Below are positions 5,138 through 12,364 of a stretch of 12,364 bases of DNA, piece after piece (the stretch's first letter is position 1; each line of letters begins with the position of its first letter). The notes under the pieces were generated by a model. It saw only the letters and a list, made by a program, of their open reading frames with translations, had not been told where the DNA came from and made no database searches. The position numbers were made by a program, and so were the translations under genes. Source of the DNA: DATLYT01 sp035574455 (GTDB taxonomy: Bacteria; Bacteroidota; Ignavibacteria; UBA10030); NCBI GenBank assembly GCA_035574455.1, contig DATLYT010000201.1:1-12364 (forward strand), in the 5' to 3' direction.

Positions 5138-7834
5138 ATGGAACGCATTCGAACAACAATGTTGCTGTTTGCCTGTTTGCTTTATGCCTTGCCGGCTATT
5201 GGCCAACCGGGCTCCGTGCGGGGGCGCGCAACGGAAGCTGGAACGGTCGACCCGGTTCCCACGGCGGTCGTTGTTTTAACCAGCCAGGAAAGCGGGCGAT
5301 CGCAGGGAGGATACACGGACGAGCGGGGAAACTATCTCATCGAGAATATCCCCAGCGGACAGTACACACTGAGCGTTTCGCAAGTCGGTTACCGGAAGCT
5401 CGTCCGTGAAGGAATTTCGATTGCTGCCGGCCAGACTCTCACGCTCGACGTAGAACTGGAGCCACAGCAGATCATCATTGATGGAGTCGTTGTCACTGCT
5501 TCACGCGGGTCTCAAAAGGTACTTGAAGCGCCCGCCTCAGTTTCGGTGGTCGATGCCCGGCAAATCGCCGCGAACCCTGCCCTGACGCCGACCGATCACC
5601 TCAAAACAACAGCCGGTGTCGATATTGCGCGGACGGGTCTGCTCCAACAAAACGTCGTTGTCCGTGGATTCAACAACGTCTTCTCCGGCACGTTGATGAT
5701 GCTGACGGACAACCGCATGGCGGGTGTGCCCTCGCTCAGGCTCAACGCGCCGTATTTAATACCGTTGGCTGATGATGATATCGACTATATCGAAGTCGTC
5801 CGCGGCCCAGGCTCGGCGTTGTACGGCCCGAACGCCGCAAACGGCGTCGTCAACATGATCACGAAATCGCCATTCTCGTCGCAGGGTACATCGCTGTCGC
5901 TGGCGTTTGGTGAGCGGTCGGTTTTCCAGACCTCCGTGCGTCATGCGCAAAAACTCTCGTCCTCGATCGGTGTCAAAATCTCTGGACTCTATTTCCGCGG
6001 GACGGATTGGAGCTATACCGATCCCGTCGAGGACGAAGTACGGAAAGCAGCCCTCGCAGCCGGAGCGCGAGCGGATACGCTGAAAATTGGTAAACGCGAG
6101 GAGCTTGTAGAGCGATTCGGCGGCGAGGCACGCGTCGATCTCTTGTTGACGGAGAAGCTTGGCGTGATTTTCACTGCCGGTCTTAACCGGTTACGCAGCG
6201 GCATCGAGATGACCGATATCGGCTCTGCGCAAGGAAAAGATTGGACGTACACGTACCTGCAGGGTCGCTTGAGTTACGGCGATGCGTTTGTGCAGGCCTT
6301 CCTGAACTCCAGCAATGCCGGGGATACGTATCTGCTTCGCACAGGCAATCCCATCGTGGATCGCTCTTCACAGTTTGTTGCGCAAGCTCAGCACTCGATG
6401 CGGCTCGGGGAAATCCAGCGTTTCGTCTACGGCGCTGACTATATCTACACAAAGCCGGTTACCGACGGAACCATTAACGGGAGTTTTGAGCAGAGCGACA
6501 ACGTCTCAGAGTATGGCGGCTATCTCCAATCGGAAACTCAACTCTTCGGAGGAAATATCGAGCTTGTCCTTGCCGGGCGGTATGATCGACATAGCCAGCT
6601 CAACGATCCGATTTTTTCGCCCCGTGCCGGACTTGTCTGGAAGTCGTGGGAAAAACAGAGCGTCCGCCTGACATACAACAAAGCGTACGCGACACCGACT
6701 TCGACGGAACTGTTCCTGGATATCCAGGGACATCCTAACCCCTTTGGTTTCCCCTCGCCGTATGAAATTCAGTTGCGGGCAATCGGTGTTCCGAAGTCCG
6801 GCTACAAATTTGAGCGGGATGCATCCGGTGCGCCGTTCTTCTACTCGCCATTTGCGCCGAGCCGCACGAGCGGTTTCCCGACGAACACGATCAGTCTGCT
6901 CTGGCCCGCGGTCGTTCAGATTCTTGCTGCACAGGGAGTGGACATCTCCAGAATTCCCGCTCCACAACTGAACCAGATTCGCCCAACAATGGGGCTACTC
7001 AATACCGAAACGCAGAGCTTTGTGCCGGTCGCCGATGTGTATGACTTGAACGCACTCGACCCCACCATCACGGAAACGATCGAGATCGGTTACAAAGGAG
7101 CGCTGGGTACGAAGCTGCAACTCGGCGTCGACCTCTATCGCTCGGAAATCAAGAACTTCATCGCACCGTTGATGAATTTCACGCCGAACGTCTTTATGAA
7201 CGGTGGAGATGTGAAAGCCTATCTCAAACCGTACATCAAAGGAGCGCTGATGCAACAAGGTGTGCCCGAAGCTCAGGCAGAGGCTATGGCCGAAGCGCAG
7301 TCGACGCAGATCGGTACGGCGGTGGGGCGAATTCCGCTCGGGACAGTGACGCCAAAGGGCGTAACCGATCCAACAGCAATCTATCTTTCGTCTCGGTCAT
7401 ATGGCAAAGTCAATGTTGCCGGGCTTGACCTCTGGGCCGATTATCGGTTGAATAACCAATGGTCGTTTAGCACAACCTACTCCCATGTCAATAGAGATTA
7501 TTTCGACAAGTTGCAAGGGATCGAAGACGTGGCGTTGAATGCTCCGCGCAATAAGTGGTCGCTCGGTGTGGAATATCAACGCCAGGACCTCGGATTGCAG
7601 GCGAGTCTGAAGTACCGCGGGAGCTCACGGTTCCGGATGCACTCGGGCGTCTATGACGGCTTTGTGGCTCCGGCGGATTTCTTCGACCTCACGGTGGGAT
7701 ACCGCTTGAGAAATCTTCAGGGCTTAGGCGTCACGCTTTCCGCCCAGAACCTCGCAAATAAGAAACACCAGTACTTTATCGGCGCTCCGAGGATCGGCCG
7801 ACTGGTTCTGGCGAAGATTTCCTATTCGCTGTGA
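5138..7834 (+). CDS. TonB-dependent outer-membrane receptor with carboxypeptidase-regulatory-like domain
   Basis: The 898-residue outer-membrane active transporter is powered by TonB-ExbB-ExbD, which is not in this window. A signal peptide (about 1-22, ending PAIGQ) precedes a CarboxypepD_reg-like beta-sandwich (about 25-112, with DERGNYLIENIPSGQYTLSV), typical of FCB-group receptors. A TonB-box-like segment, DGVVVTASR (115-123), leads to the plug (about 128-245). The plug contains VVVRGFNN (173-180) and VVRGPGSALYGPNAANGVVN (220-239). The rest is a 22-strand-type barrel ending KISYSL, without the common terminal Phe. A polar insertion near residues 690-750 is probably an outside loop. No SusD-like lipoprotein follows, so it is not a standard polysaccharide SusCD pair. 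The ligand is unknown; context suggests a product or metal connected with the lipid-active neighbours. The gap to the next gene is 86 bases. Confidence 0.95.
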   Translation: MERIRTTMLLFACLLYALPAIGQPGSVRGRATEAGTVDPVPTAVVVLTSQESGRSQGGYTDERGNYLIENIPSGQYTLSVSQVGYRKLVREGISIAAGQTLTLDVELEPQQIIIDGVVVTASRGSQKVLEAPASVSVVDARQIAANPALTPTDHLKTTAGVDIARTGLLQQNVVVRGFNNVFSGTLMMLTDNRMAGVPSLRLNAPYLIPLADDDIDYIEVVRGPGSALYGPNAANGVVNMITKSPFSSQGTSLSLAFGERSVFQTSVRHAQKLSSSIGVKISGLYFRGTDWSYTDPVEDEVRKAALAAGARADTLKIGKREELVERFGGEARVDLLLTEKLGVIFTAGLNRLRSGIEMTDIGSAQGKDWTYTYLQGRLSYGDAFVQAFLNSSNAGDTYLLRTGNPIVDRSSQFVAQAQHSMRLGEIQRFVYGADYIYTKPVTDGTINGSFEQSDNVSEYGGYLQSETQLFGGNIELVLAGRYDRHSQLNDPIFSPRAGLVWKSWEKQSVRLTYNKAYATPTSTELFLDIQGHPNPFGFPSPYEIQLRAIGVPKSGYKFERDASGAPFFYSPFAPSRTSGFPTNTISLLWPAVVQILAAQGVDISRIPAPQLNQIRPTMGLLNTETQSFVPVADVYDLNALDPTITETIEIGYKGALGTKLQLGVDLYRSEIKNFIAPLMNFTPNVFMNGGDVKAYLKPYIKGALMQQGVPEAQAEAMAEAQSTQIGTAVGRIPLGTVTPKGVTDPTAIYLSSRSYGKVNVAGLDLWADYRLNNQWSFSTTYSHVNRDYFDKLQGIEDVALNAPRNKWSLGVEYQRQDLGLQASLKYRGSSRFRMHSGVYDGFVAPADFFDLTVGYRLRNLQGLGVTLSAQNLANKKHQYFIGAPRIGRLVLAKISYSL

Positions 7835-7920
7835 TATGGAGGACACTCGATGCGGCGAACAAGGTGCATCGTTAACAATCGGGAGGTTACGAGAGTACCG
7901 GAACGCAGGCGAGGTGTCAG

Positions 7921-10041
7921 ATGATTCTGCGCCGACTCTGCTACTTCGCCGCATCGGTGTTGGTGTTCGCTCTAACGAGCTTTGGACAAACGCTCAAAGT
8001 CGCCACCGTCAATTTCTGGTCGGGTCTCGATTACCGCGGAAACTGGATGATGGGGGAGTATGAGACGCCTGAACGTCGGGCAAAGCGGTTTTCCCTGCTT
8101 GTTGAGGAGCTGAGCCATCAACGACCAGATGTGATTGCGCTTCAGGAAGCCGACCCTCTTTCCATCAACGCGCCTGCACTTGCTAGAGTACTAGACTACG
8201 ACCTCGTGTATCAACGAACCAACGCGGGGATCAAGGTTGGTCGCTTTGGCCCTCCGTGGAACTTAGACGATGGATTAGCCATCCTCGCTCGAAAAGGGTT
8301 GCAGCTAGAGTTTGTCGATGTTTGGGATCTCTCACAAGGGTTTGGACTGTACGGCAACGGTTTTTCTTTCCACTTTACCGAGCGCAACGCCGCTCTAGTC
8401 GCAACAATCCAAGTCTCTGGGAGCGAGATTGTTCTTGTGAACGTCCACCTTTCCTCTCCACCACCGGATGAAGAGCCTGTTCGAACTCAACTGGAGCATA
8501 TCTTAGCCGCTGGAAATTTTTCTGAAGGCGACCGAGCGATGTATCGTGAAGAGTTTCGCGCTAAGGCCACAAAGCGCATGCGACAACTAAGACTCCTTCA
8601 GGAACAGATGGAGCAGGCAATCAAGGGCAGGAGAATGATTCTGCTCGGTGACCTGAATGCGCCGCCCGATTCGCCAGAGCTGTGTTTTCTTTCTGAGGAA
8701 CTGAAGCTGTTCAATGCGTCTGCTTCGAGTGAACAAGACCAACTCATCACCTGGAATGCAAAGCAGAACCTCAACGCACGATATTCGCTTGACAGCCTCG
8801 ACGCCCGCGGCGAGTTGCTGGATCCGTTGGGAAGACTGTCGGCATGGTACGATCAGTTTCCTCGCCGCCTGGATTACATTCTGCTCAATGAGCAGTTCCA
8901 GAAGGACGATGTGAAAAGCGTCTCGCTGTTTCTTCATCAGCCGCGAGATGGAGTTTTTATCTCCGACCACTTTGGTGTTCTTGCGGAGATTGACCTCTCG
9001 CGCGTACTTACCTCCCCAGCCTCACCACAGCCGCCTCTCGTGCAGAAAAACTGGGATTCCCTTCCGATTCTCTCCTATGATACTGATGTCGGGCTTGGCT
9101 ATGGCGCAAAATTGTTCCTGCTCAATTACGCCGGTTGGTCAGAGTCATTTGACATCACGGCATTCAATAGCACGAAGGGCGAGCGCTGGTACCGGTTTGT
9201 CTTTTCCATCCCCGACTTTGAGTTGCGTCAAGGCACCATATACCCTCTCGCGTTTGACCTTGTTGCCGACTATGACAAGTACCTCGTCAATAACTTCTAC
9301 GGTGTCGGAAATGCAACGCGCAAGGAGAACCGCGAGACCTATACCAAAGAGCCGCTCGACATTTCTGCTACGCTGAGTAGGGGTTTCAGTCAGAGCTTGG
9401 TGGGGCAGATTGGCATTCGGTATAAGGCGGTTCGGAATGTTGGCTACCATCCTACAGGCTCGTTCAGTCGTCAAGCGCCCGTCAATCTCGGCAAGAGTAG
9501 CGCGCTGGCGATGTTTGGGTCGCTTCGCTATGACTCACGCGACAGCTACATCAATCCATCCCGCGGCGCGGTGTTACAGCTCGATCTCGAAGGGGGCGAT
9601 GCATCGTGGGGCGGTGATTATTCCCTGCGGAGTTACAGGCTTACCTATCAAACGTACTCTGTCTTGTTCTATCCGAAAAGTGTTTTTGCTTTTCGCTGGA
9701 TGGTTCAGGGAATTGACGGCAAGAACCTGCCGCTTCACACGCTTTCGTCTCTCGGCGGCACCAGAACGCTCCGTGGATATCCGCAGGACCGGTTTCTGGA
9801 TAAGCTCATGCTGCTCGGAAACGTCGAGCTTCGGTTTCCACTGTGTGGACGCTTGGGCGGTGTTCTCGGTTACGATGCCGGAAAGGTCTGGGAGTCGTTG
9901 AACACGATGGATGCGCGCTCGTGGGCACGAAACTCTGTCCTGGGTTTGCGGTACTATTTCGATACGTTCGTTGTCCGACTGGACGTCGGGTTTAGCAAGG
10001 AATCCACCGGCCTTTACCTGAACTTCGGCCAGCTGTTTTAG
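7921..10041 (+). CDS. Secreted EEP-superfamily phosphodiesterase fused to an Omp85/BamA-type outer-membrane barrel
   Basis: The 706-residue fusion has a signal peptide (1-23, ending LTSFGQ). Residues about 24-360 are an endonuclease/exonuclease/phosphatase (EEP) domain with its whole catalytic set visible. The set is Asn31 (TVNFWSG), Glu76 (LQEAD), His176 (NVHLSS), Asp244 and Asn246 (GDLNAPP), Asp318 (RLDYILL) and Asp349-His350 (ISDHFG). After a Pro-rich linker (361-378) a surface-antigen/Omp85 barrel runs from about 382 (ILSYDTDVGLGYGAKL) to Phe706. It has RYDSRDSYINPSRGAVL (536-552), the loop-6 hallmark LRGY (617-620) in GGTRTLRGY, and a penultimate-strand motif GGVLGYDAGKVW. No POTRA domain separates the two parts. 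EEP enzymes hydrolyse phosphodiesters in DNA, inositol phosphates or sphingomyelin. The substrate here is unknown, and the export and context favour an extracytoplasmic lipid or nucleotide substrate. GAGGTG four bases before the ATG fixes the start. Confidence 0.9.
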   Translation: MILRRLCYFAASVLVFALTSFGQTLKVATVNFWSGLDYRGNWMMGEYETPERRAKRFSLLVEELSHQRPDVIALQEADPLSINAPALARVLDYDLVYQRTNAGIKVGRFGPPWNLDDGLAILARKGLQLEFVDVWDLSQGFGLYGNGFSFHFTERNAALVATIQVSGSEIVLVNVHLSSPPPDEEPVRTQLEHILAAGNFSEGDRAMYREEFRAKATKRMRQLRLLQEQMEQAIKGRRMILLGDLNAPPDSPELCFLSEELKLFNASASSEQDQLITWNAKQNLNARYSLDSLDARGELLDPLGRLSAWYDQFPRRLDYILLNEQFQKDDVKSVSLFLHQPRDGVFISDHFGVLAEIDLSRVLTSPASPQPPLVQKNWDSLPILSYDTDVGLGYGAKLFLLNYAGWSESFDITAFNSTKGERWYRFVFSIPDFELRQGTIYPLAFDLVADYDKYLVNNFYGVGNATRKENRETYTKEPLDISATLSRGFSQSLVGQIGIRYKAVRNVGYHPTGSFSRQAPVNLGKSSALAMFGSLRYDSRDSYINPSRGAVLQLDLEGGDASWGGDYSLRSYRLTYQTYSVLFYPKSVFAFRWMVQGIDGKNLPLHTLSSLGGTRTLRGYPQDRFLDKLMLLGNVELRFPLCGRLGGVLGYDAGKVWESLNTMDARSWARNSVLGLRYYFDTFVVRLDVGFSKESTGLYLNFGQLF

Positions 10042-10127
10042 ACAGTTCCTTTCTGCTTATTTCCTCCCTCTGTGTTCGTTGAGTCTCCGTGGCAGTCGTT
10101 CCACGTTGATTCATCGCCGCTGCTCTA

Positions 10128-10192
10128 AGGACAATTCTTTTACATCCATCTGACACATTCATGGCAACTGTCGTCTCTGTCTGCAGTATGTT
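10128..10192 (+). promoter_or_regulatory. Activator-type promoter B: four 11-bp-period boxes plus -10
   Basis: Boxes start at 10128 (AGGACA), 10139 (TTTACA), 10150 (CTGACA) and 10161 (ATGGCA), each exactly 11 bp apart. The -10 is TATGTT at 10187-10192, its first base 25 bp after the core of box 4 (10162), as in promoters A and C. The 23 bases from 10185 match those from 4028 of promoter A at 18 positions, covering the -10 and the presumed transcription start. It would drive the 85-residue orphan gene, whose ATG is 47 bases downstream. Confidence 0.75.
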
Positions 10193-10239
10193 GCATACAG
10201 AGATTACGATGGGTCATTTTTCCAGGAGATGATAAAGCC

Positions 10240-10497
10240 ATGAAGACCTCGTTCGACCTTGTTGAAGCCATTCACGAAGAAGCGAGCCGTTTTTACGCCG
10301 AGCAAGGTACCGTGCCGGAAGCGGTTGCTCTCTCTCCGGCTTCCTATCGGCGGCTGATTGAACTTCGCTGCCAGGAACAGAGCATCGGCAATCTGATTAT
10401 TGGCTGCGCGCCGATACTGCAATTTACGACAGCGGTTGGGACACTGCGCATCGTTATCGACGAGCTGTTGGGCGATACCGCTGTGGAGATTGGTTGA
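10240..10497 (+). CDS. Conserved-looking 85-residue protein of unknown function
   Basis: The product is a small soluble protein without signal peptide or membrane segment. It begins with an amphipathic helix-like stretch (FDLVEAIHEEASRFYAEQG, 5-23), followed by VPEAVALSPASYRRLIEL (25-42). It ends in alternating beta-like residues (FTTAVGTLRIVIDELLGDTA). I do not recognise the family and give no function. AGGAG lies 11 bases before the ATG at 10240, a long but usable spacing. An ATG directly after that AGGAG (10229) is too close and reads only MIKP before a stop. The gene is very probably real: it has a dedicated copy of the shared promoter upstream and a terminator-like hairpin at its end. 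It is therefore a monocistronic member of the same regulon, and could be a small effector or regulator of the lipid module. Confidence 0.75.
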   Translation: MKTSFDLVEAIHEEASRFYAEQGTVPEAVALSPASYRRLIELRCQEQSIGNLIIGCAPILQFTTAVGTLRIVIDELLGDTAVEIG

Positions 10498-10520
10498 GGA
10501 CTCGCGCTCGACAGTTTTTT
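10481..10520 (+). terminator. Terminator-like hairpin of the 85-residue gene, overlapping promoter C
   Basis: CTGTGGAG (10481-10488, inside the last codons) pairs with CTCGACAG (10507-10514) with one mismatch across an 18-base loop. Six T follow (10515-10520). It is weaker than the terminator at 3957. As there, the 3' arm and T-tract are also boxes 1 and 2 of the next direct-repeat array (TCGACA, then TTGACA). Confidence 0.45.
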
Positions 10521-10572
10521 GACAAAGACCTGGCAATACCGTGACAACAGAACGGGACAACGTGGGTATACT
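10508..10572 (+). promoter_or_regulatory. Activator-type promoter C: four 11-bp-period boxes plus -10
   Basis: Boxes start at 10508 (TCGACA), 10519 (TTGACA), 10530 (CTGGCA) and 10541 (GTGACA), exactly 11 bp apart. The -10 is TATACT (10567-10572), again 25 bp after the core of box 4 (10542). This is the cleanest of the three arrays. The presumed early transcribed bases (GCTAACAGA) match the GC-N2-ACRGA block of the other two promoters. The leader to the desaturase ATG is 74 bases, longer than for A and B. Confidence 0.78.
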
Positions 10573-10646
10573 GCTAACAGATTTTAGCGCAAGACATTCG
10601 ACTTTGAACACGCAGCAATAACAATCATTCCCAAAAGGAGTTCATC

Positions 10647-11642
10647 ATGAACAGCCCAGCCATGCAAATCTACGGTTGCACGCATTCAGACGTGCTGACG
10701 GTGCTCGACCGGAAATCCATTCCGTCGGAAAAGTGGCAGGTTCTCCGGTCCTTGCAGCAGCTCGACACCCGGTACAACTGGATGATAGCTGTGTTCATCG
10801 CTCTCTGGTTCGCTGCAGGGTGGATGGTGATGAATACCGATTTCTTCGTCCTCCACCTGGCCGGTTATTTCCTGATGGCTTGCTGCGTGAACGGCCTGCC
10901 GATCATCATGCACGATGCGACGCATTCGCTGCTTACCAAAAATCGGGCTGTTACGCGGTGGTTAGGATTCATCTGTGGACTGCCGGGGTTGGTTTCCTAT
11001 AGCGCCTATCGTTCGATCCATCTGTTGCATCACGGGCATACGCGCACAGCCGAAGACCCCGATGATATCGAAGCAACATCGCCACGCTCAGTCCCGCTTG
11101 TGTTAGTGTACTACGTGGTGTTGATCGTTGGAATTTACATCTACATCGGCACCGTTGCCGTGGTAGGTTTTCAAAAAGCACATTCTCAACACCGCAAGGA
11201 CATCCTCGTTGAGTACGGGTTGATGGTGCTCATCATCGCAGCGGTTGTGTGGCTGGTTCCTTTTGCAACGGTATGGCACTGCTGGCTTATCCCTCTGCTC
11301 CTTGCGGGACAGCTCTCGAACGTACGCGGTCTCGCTGAGCACGGCATGACGACCGGCGGAAACGAGTTTACCGATACCCGGACTGTCGTCAGCAATCCCT
11401 TCGTGCGCTTCATGATGTGCAATCTGAATTATCACCTTGAGCACCATCTGTTTGCCGGGATTCCGTGGTACAACCTGCCGAAAGTGCATCAGCTCCTGCA
11501 AGAAGAATACCGACAGGCGGGCTCATCGGTGTACTCTTCGTATTCCGAATTCCTGAAAGACTTTTTCAGGACAACATGGCAAGGAGTGATTCCCAACGTG
11601 CGGTTGATTCCCCAGCATCTTCGTGACGAAGTCTGTCTGTAG
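10647..11642 (+). CDS. Membrane fatty-acid desaturase-family di-iron enzyme
   Basis: The 331-residue integral membrane oxidoreductase would use O2 and electrons from a redox partner (not in the window) to desaturate or hydroxylate a lipid. The three histidine boxes that bind the di-iron centre are HDATH (89-93), HLLHH (125-129, followed by GH and AEDPDD) and HLEHH (263-267, in LNYHLEHH). An additional AEHG (His232) may complete the site. Hydrophobic pairs at about 46-80, 105-118, 150-175 and 188-223 give the usual two hairpins. The HxxHH...DPDD pattern is also seen in carotenoid and sphingolipid relatives, so the substrate is uncertain. AAGGAG lies 6 bases before the ATG. Promoter C is directly upstream, and the DUF3108 gene follows after 29 bases, probably on the same transcript. 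Confidence 0.93.
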   Translation: MNSPAMQIYGCTHSDVLTVLDRKSIPSEKWQVLRSLQQLDTRYNWMIAVFIALWFAAGWMVMNTDFFVLHLAGYFLMACCVNGLPIIMHDATHSLLTKNRAVTRWLGFICGLPGLVSYSAYRSIHLLHHGHTRTAEDPDDIEATSPRSVPLVLVYYVVLIVGIYIYIGTVAVVGFQKAHSQHRKDILVEYGLMVLIIAAVVWLVPFATVWHCWLIPLLLAGQLSNVRGLAEHGMTTGGNEFTDTRTVVSNPFVRFMMCNLNYHLEHHLFAGIPWYNLPKVHQLLQEEYRQAGSSVYSSYSEFLKDFFRTTWQGVIPNVRLIPQHLRDEVCL

Positions 11643-11671
11643 CCACAACAATAGTCTGAAGGAAGAACCTC

Positions 11672-12364
11672 ATGACGACCAAAACAATGATACTCAGCGC
11701 AGCAGTGCTTCTCACTTTCAACGCAACAGCACAGGACGCAAAGTTGGGTTTACTCCTCAACGATGGCGAGGAACTGACCTACAAAGTGCGATGGAACTTC
11801 CTTCGTCTTGGTACTGTGGTTGTCAAGACGGAGCGGCATCCGACCGACTCCCGACGTTACATCGTGTCGATGAATGTTTTCTCCAATCCGGACTTACCCT
11901 TTGTGGATATCGAAGAATACAATTCGTGCGTCATCACTGCCGACAATGTCATGACGCGGGAATACCTTGGCATGTGGCGAAACGGCTCATCCCGCACGGA
12001 GATTCACATGAGCTATGACGATTCGACGCGGGCGATTACGTACGCCGAGCGAGACGTCAACGTAGGGCAAACCTTGAAAGAGGTCGTTCTCTCGAACGCC
12101 GAGCCGTTCGTCAACGGACCCTCACTCTTTTTCTTCACCCGTTACGTTGCCGGTTCGGTTGGCCGGTTGAGCGTTGCCACAATGGTCGATGGGGCCTTGG
12201 GGAAGACGCATCTCGATTTCTTGCCTCAACGCGAAGAGCTTGAGGTGGTCGCTATCCCCTATCCGGTGCGAGTACAACGCTATGCTGGAGTGGCCGAATG
12301 GCAGGGCGGTTCATCCGCAGGAGTGTCCGGTGAGTTCACCGGCTGGATCAGCGACGATAGCGCG
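11672..12364 (+). CDS. DUF3108-family exported protein (3' end beyond window)
   Basis: A frame open from ATG 11672 to the window end gives 231 residues without a stop. GGAAG lies 6 bases before the ATG. A signal peptide (1-20, ending FNATA) precedes a protein matching the DUF3108 pattern from memory. It has GEELTYKVRWNFLRLGTV (33-50), a central AITYAERDVNVGQTLKE (121-137) and FFFTRYVAG (153-161). It ends with RYAGVAEW...GVSGEFTGWISDDSA (203-231), where the family usually continues with a short final segment. Most of the protein is therefore present, and perhaps 10-40 residues are missing. DUF3108 proteins are exported beta-rich envelope proteins of unestablished function. It lies 29 bases after the desaturase and is probably co-transcribed from promoter C. 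Confidence 0.85.
   Translation, partial: MTTKTMILSAAVLLTFNATAQDAKLGLLLNDGEELTYKVRWNFLRLGTVVVKTERHPTDSRRYIVSMNVFSNPDLPFVDIEEYNSCVITADNVMTREYLGMWRNGSSRTEIHMSYDDSTRAITYAERDVNVGQTLKEVVLSNAEPFVNGPSLFFFTRYVAGSVGRLSVATMVDGALGKTHLDFLPQREELEVVAIPYPVRVQRYAGVAEWQGGSSAGVSGEFTGWISDDSA

Noticed and set aside
5138..7834. SusC-type polysaccharide receptor interpretation
   Set aside because: No SusD-like lipoprotein or glycan enzymes follow; the next gene is the EEP-barrel fusion.
7836..8063. 75-codon plus-strand ORF at the receptor/fusion junction
   Set aside because: Most of it overlaps the signal peptide region of the fusion gene in another frame. The gap 7835-7920 shows no promoter-like pattern beyond the fusion gene's ribosome site.
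10088..10105. CGTGG/CCACG inverted repeat after the fusion gene
   Set aside because: Five-base arms with an 8-base loop and no T-tract. I cannot call a terminator for the fusion gene in 10042-10127.
10128..10171. CRISPR-like or satellite repeat reading of the short periodic units
   Set aside because: Units are 11 bp with only a 5-6 base core, four copies, always at a fixed distance from a -10. This is a transcription factor array, not CRISPR or satellite DNA.
11103..11501. 132-codon minus-strand ORF under the desaturase
   Set aside because: It is a shadow rich in His/Gln/Arg, opposite a frame with all three histidine boxes intact.

Overview
The window reads as chromosomal DNA of a diderm (Gram-negative) bacterium with balanced base composition. 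It most likely belongs to the Bacteroidetes/Chlorobi (FCB) assemblage, perhaps an Ignavibacteria- or Kapabacteria-like lineage. The reasons are a TonB receptor with an N-terminal carboxypeptidase-regulatory-like domain, signal peptides ending in FGQ, IGQ or TAQ, and a PDZ-like/multi-TM/GAF sensor kinase. Clear Shine-Dalgarno sequences (AAGGAGG, AAGGAG) and sigma70-like -10 boxes argue against classical Bacteroidia. This placement is inference from family style, not a marker gene.

Layout. Bases 1-90 (minus) are the 5' end of an unidentified membrane protein. Bases 170-439 (minus) hold a doubtful small ORF carrying a 10-bp tandem duplication that breaks a frame otherwise continuous with it. Bases 583-3054 encode a membrane hybrid-input histidine kinase, and 3249-3929 an OmpR/PhoB-type response regulator. 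After a terminator come, all on the plus strand, a diacylglycerol-kinase-type lipid kinase (4084-5040), a TonB-dependent receptor (5138-7834) and an unusual secreted endonuclease/exonuclease/phosphatase (EEP) domain fused to an Omp85/BamA-type beta-barrel (7921-10041). An 85-residue orphan protein (10240-10497), a membrane fatty-acid desaturase (10647-11642) and a DUF3108 periplasmic protein cut by the window end (11672-12364) follow.

Main discovery. Three promoters (upstream of the lipid kinase, the orphan protein and the desaturase) share one architecture. Each has four TTGACA-like boxes at an exact 11-bp period, the last box starting exactly 25 bp before a TATGTT/TATACT -10. A conserved GC-N2-ACRGA block follows in the presumed first transcribed bases. 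This is the geometry expected of an OmpR/PhoB-family regulator, and the adjacent regulator gene is the obvious candidate. At two of the three sites the first two boxes are also the 3' arm and T-tract of the upstream gene's intrinsic terminator.

How the genes may work together (inference): a membrane sensor and its regulator appear to control an envelope-lipid module. The outer-membrane EEP-barrel protein could cleave phosphodiesters such as phospholipid head groups or nucleic acids. The TonB receptor could import a product, the lipid kinase could recycle diacylglycerol to phosphatidic acid, and the desaturase could remodel acyl chains. The inducing signal (phosphate limitation, membrane stress or other) cannot be read from the sequence.
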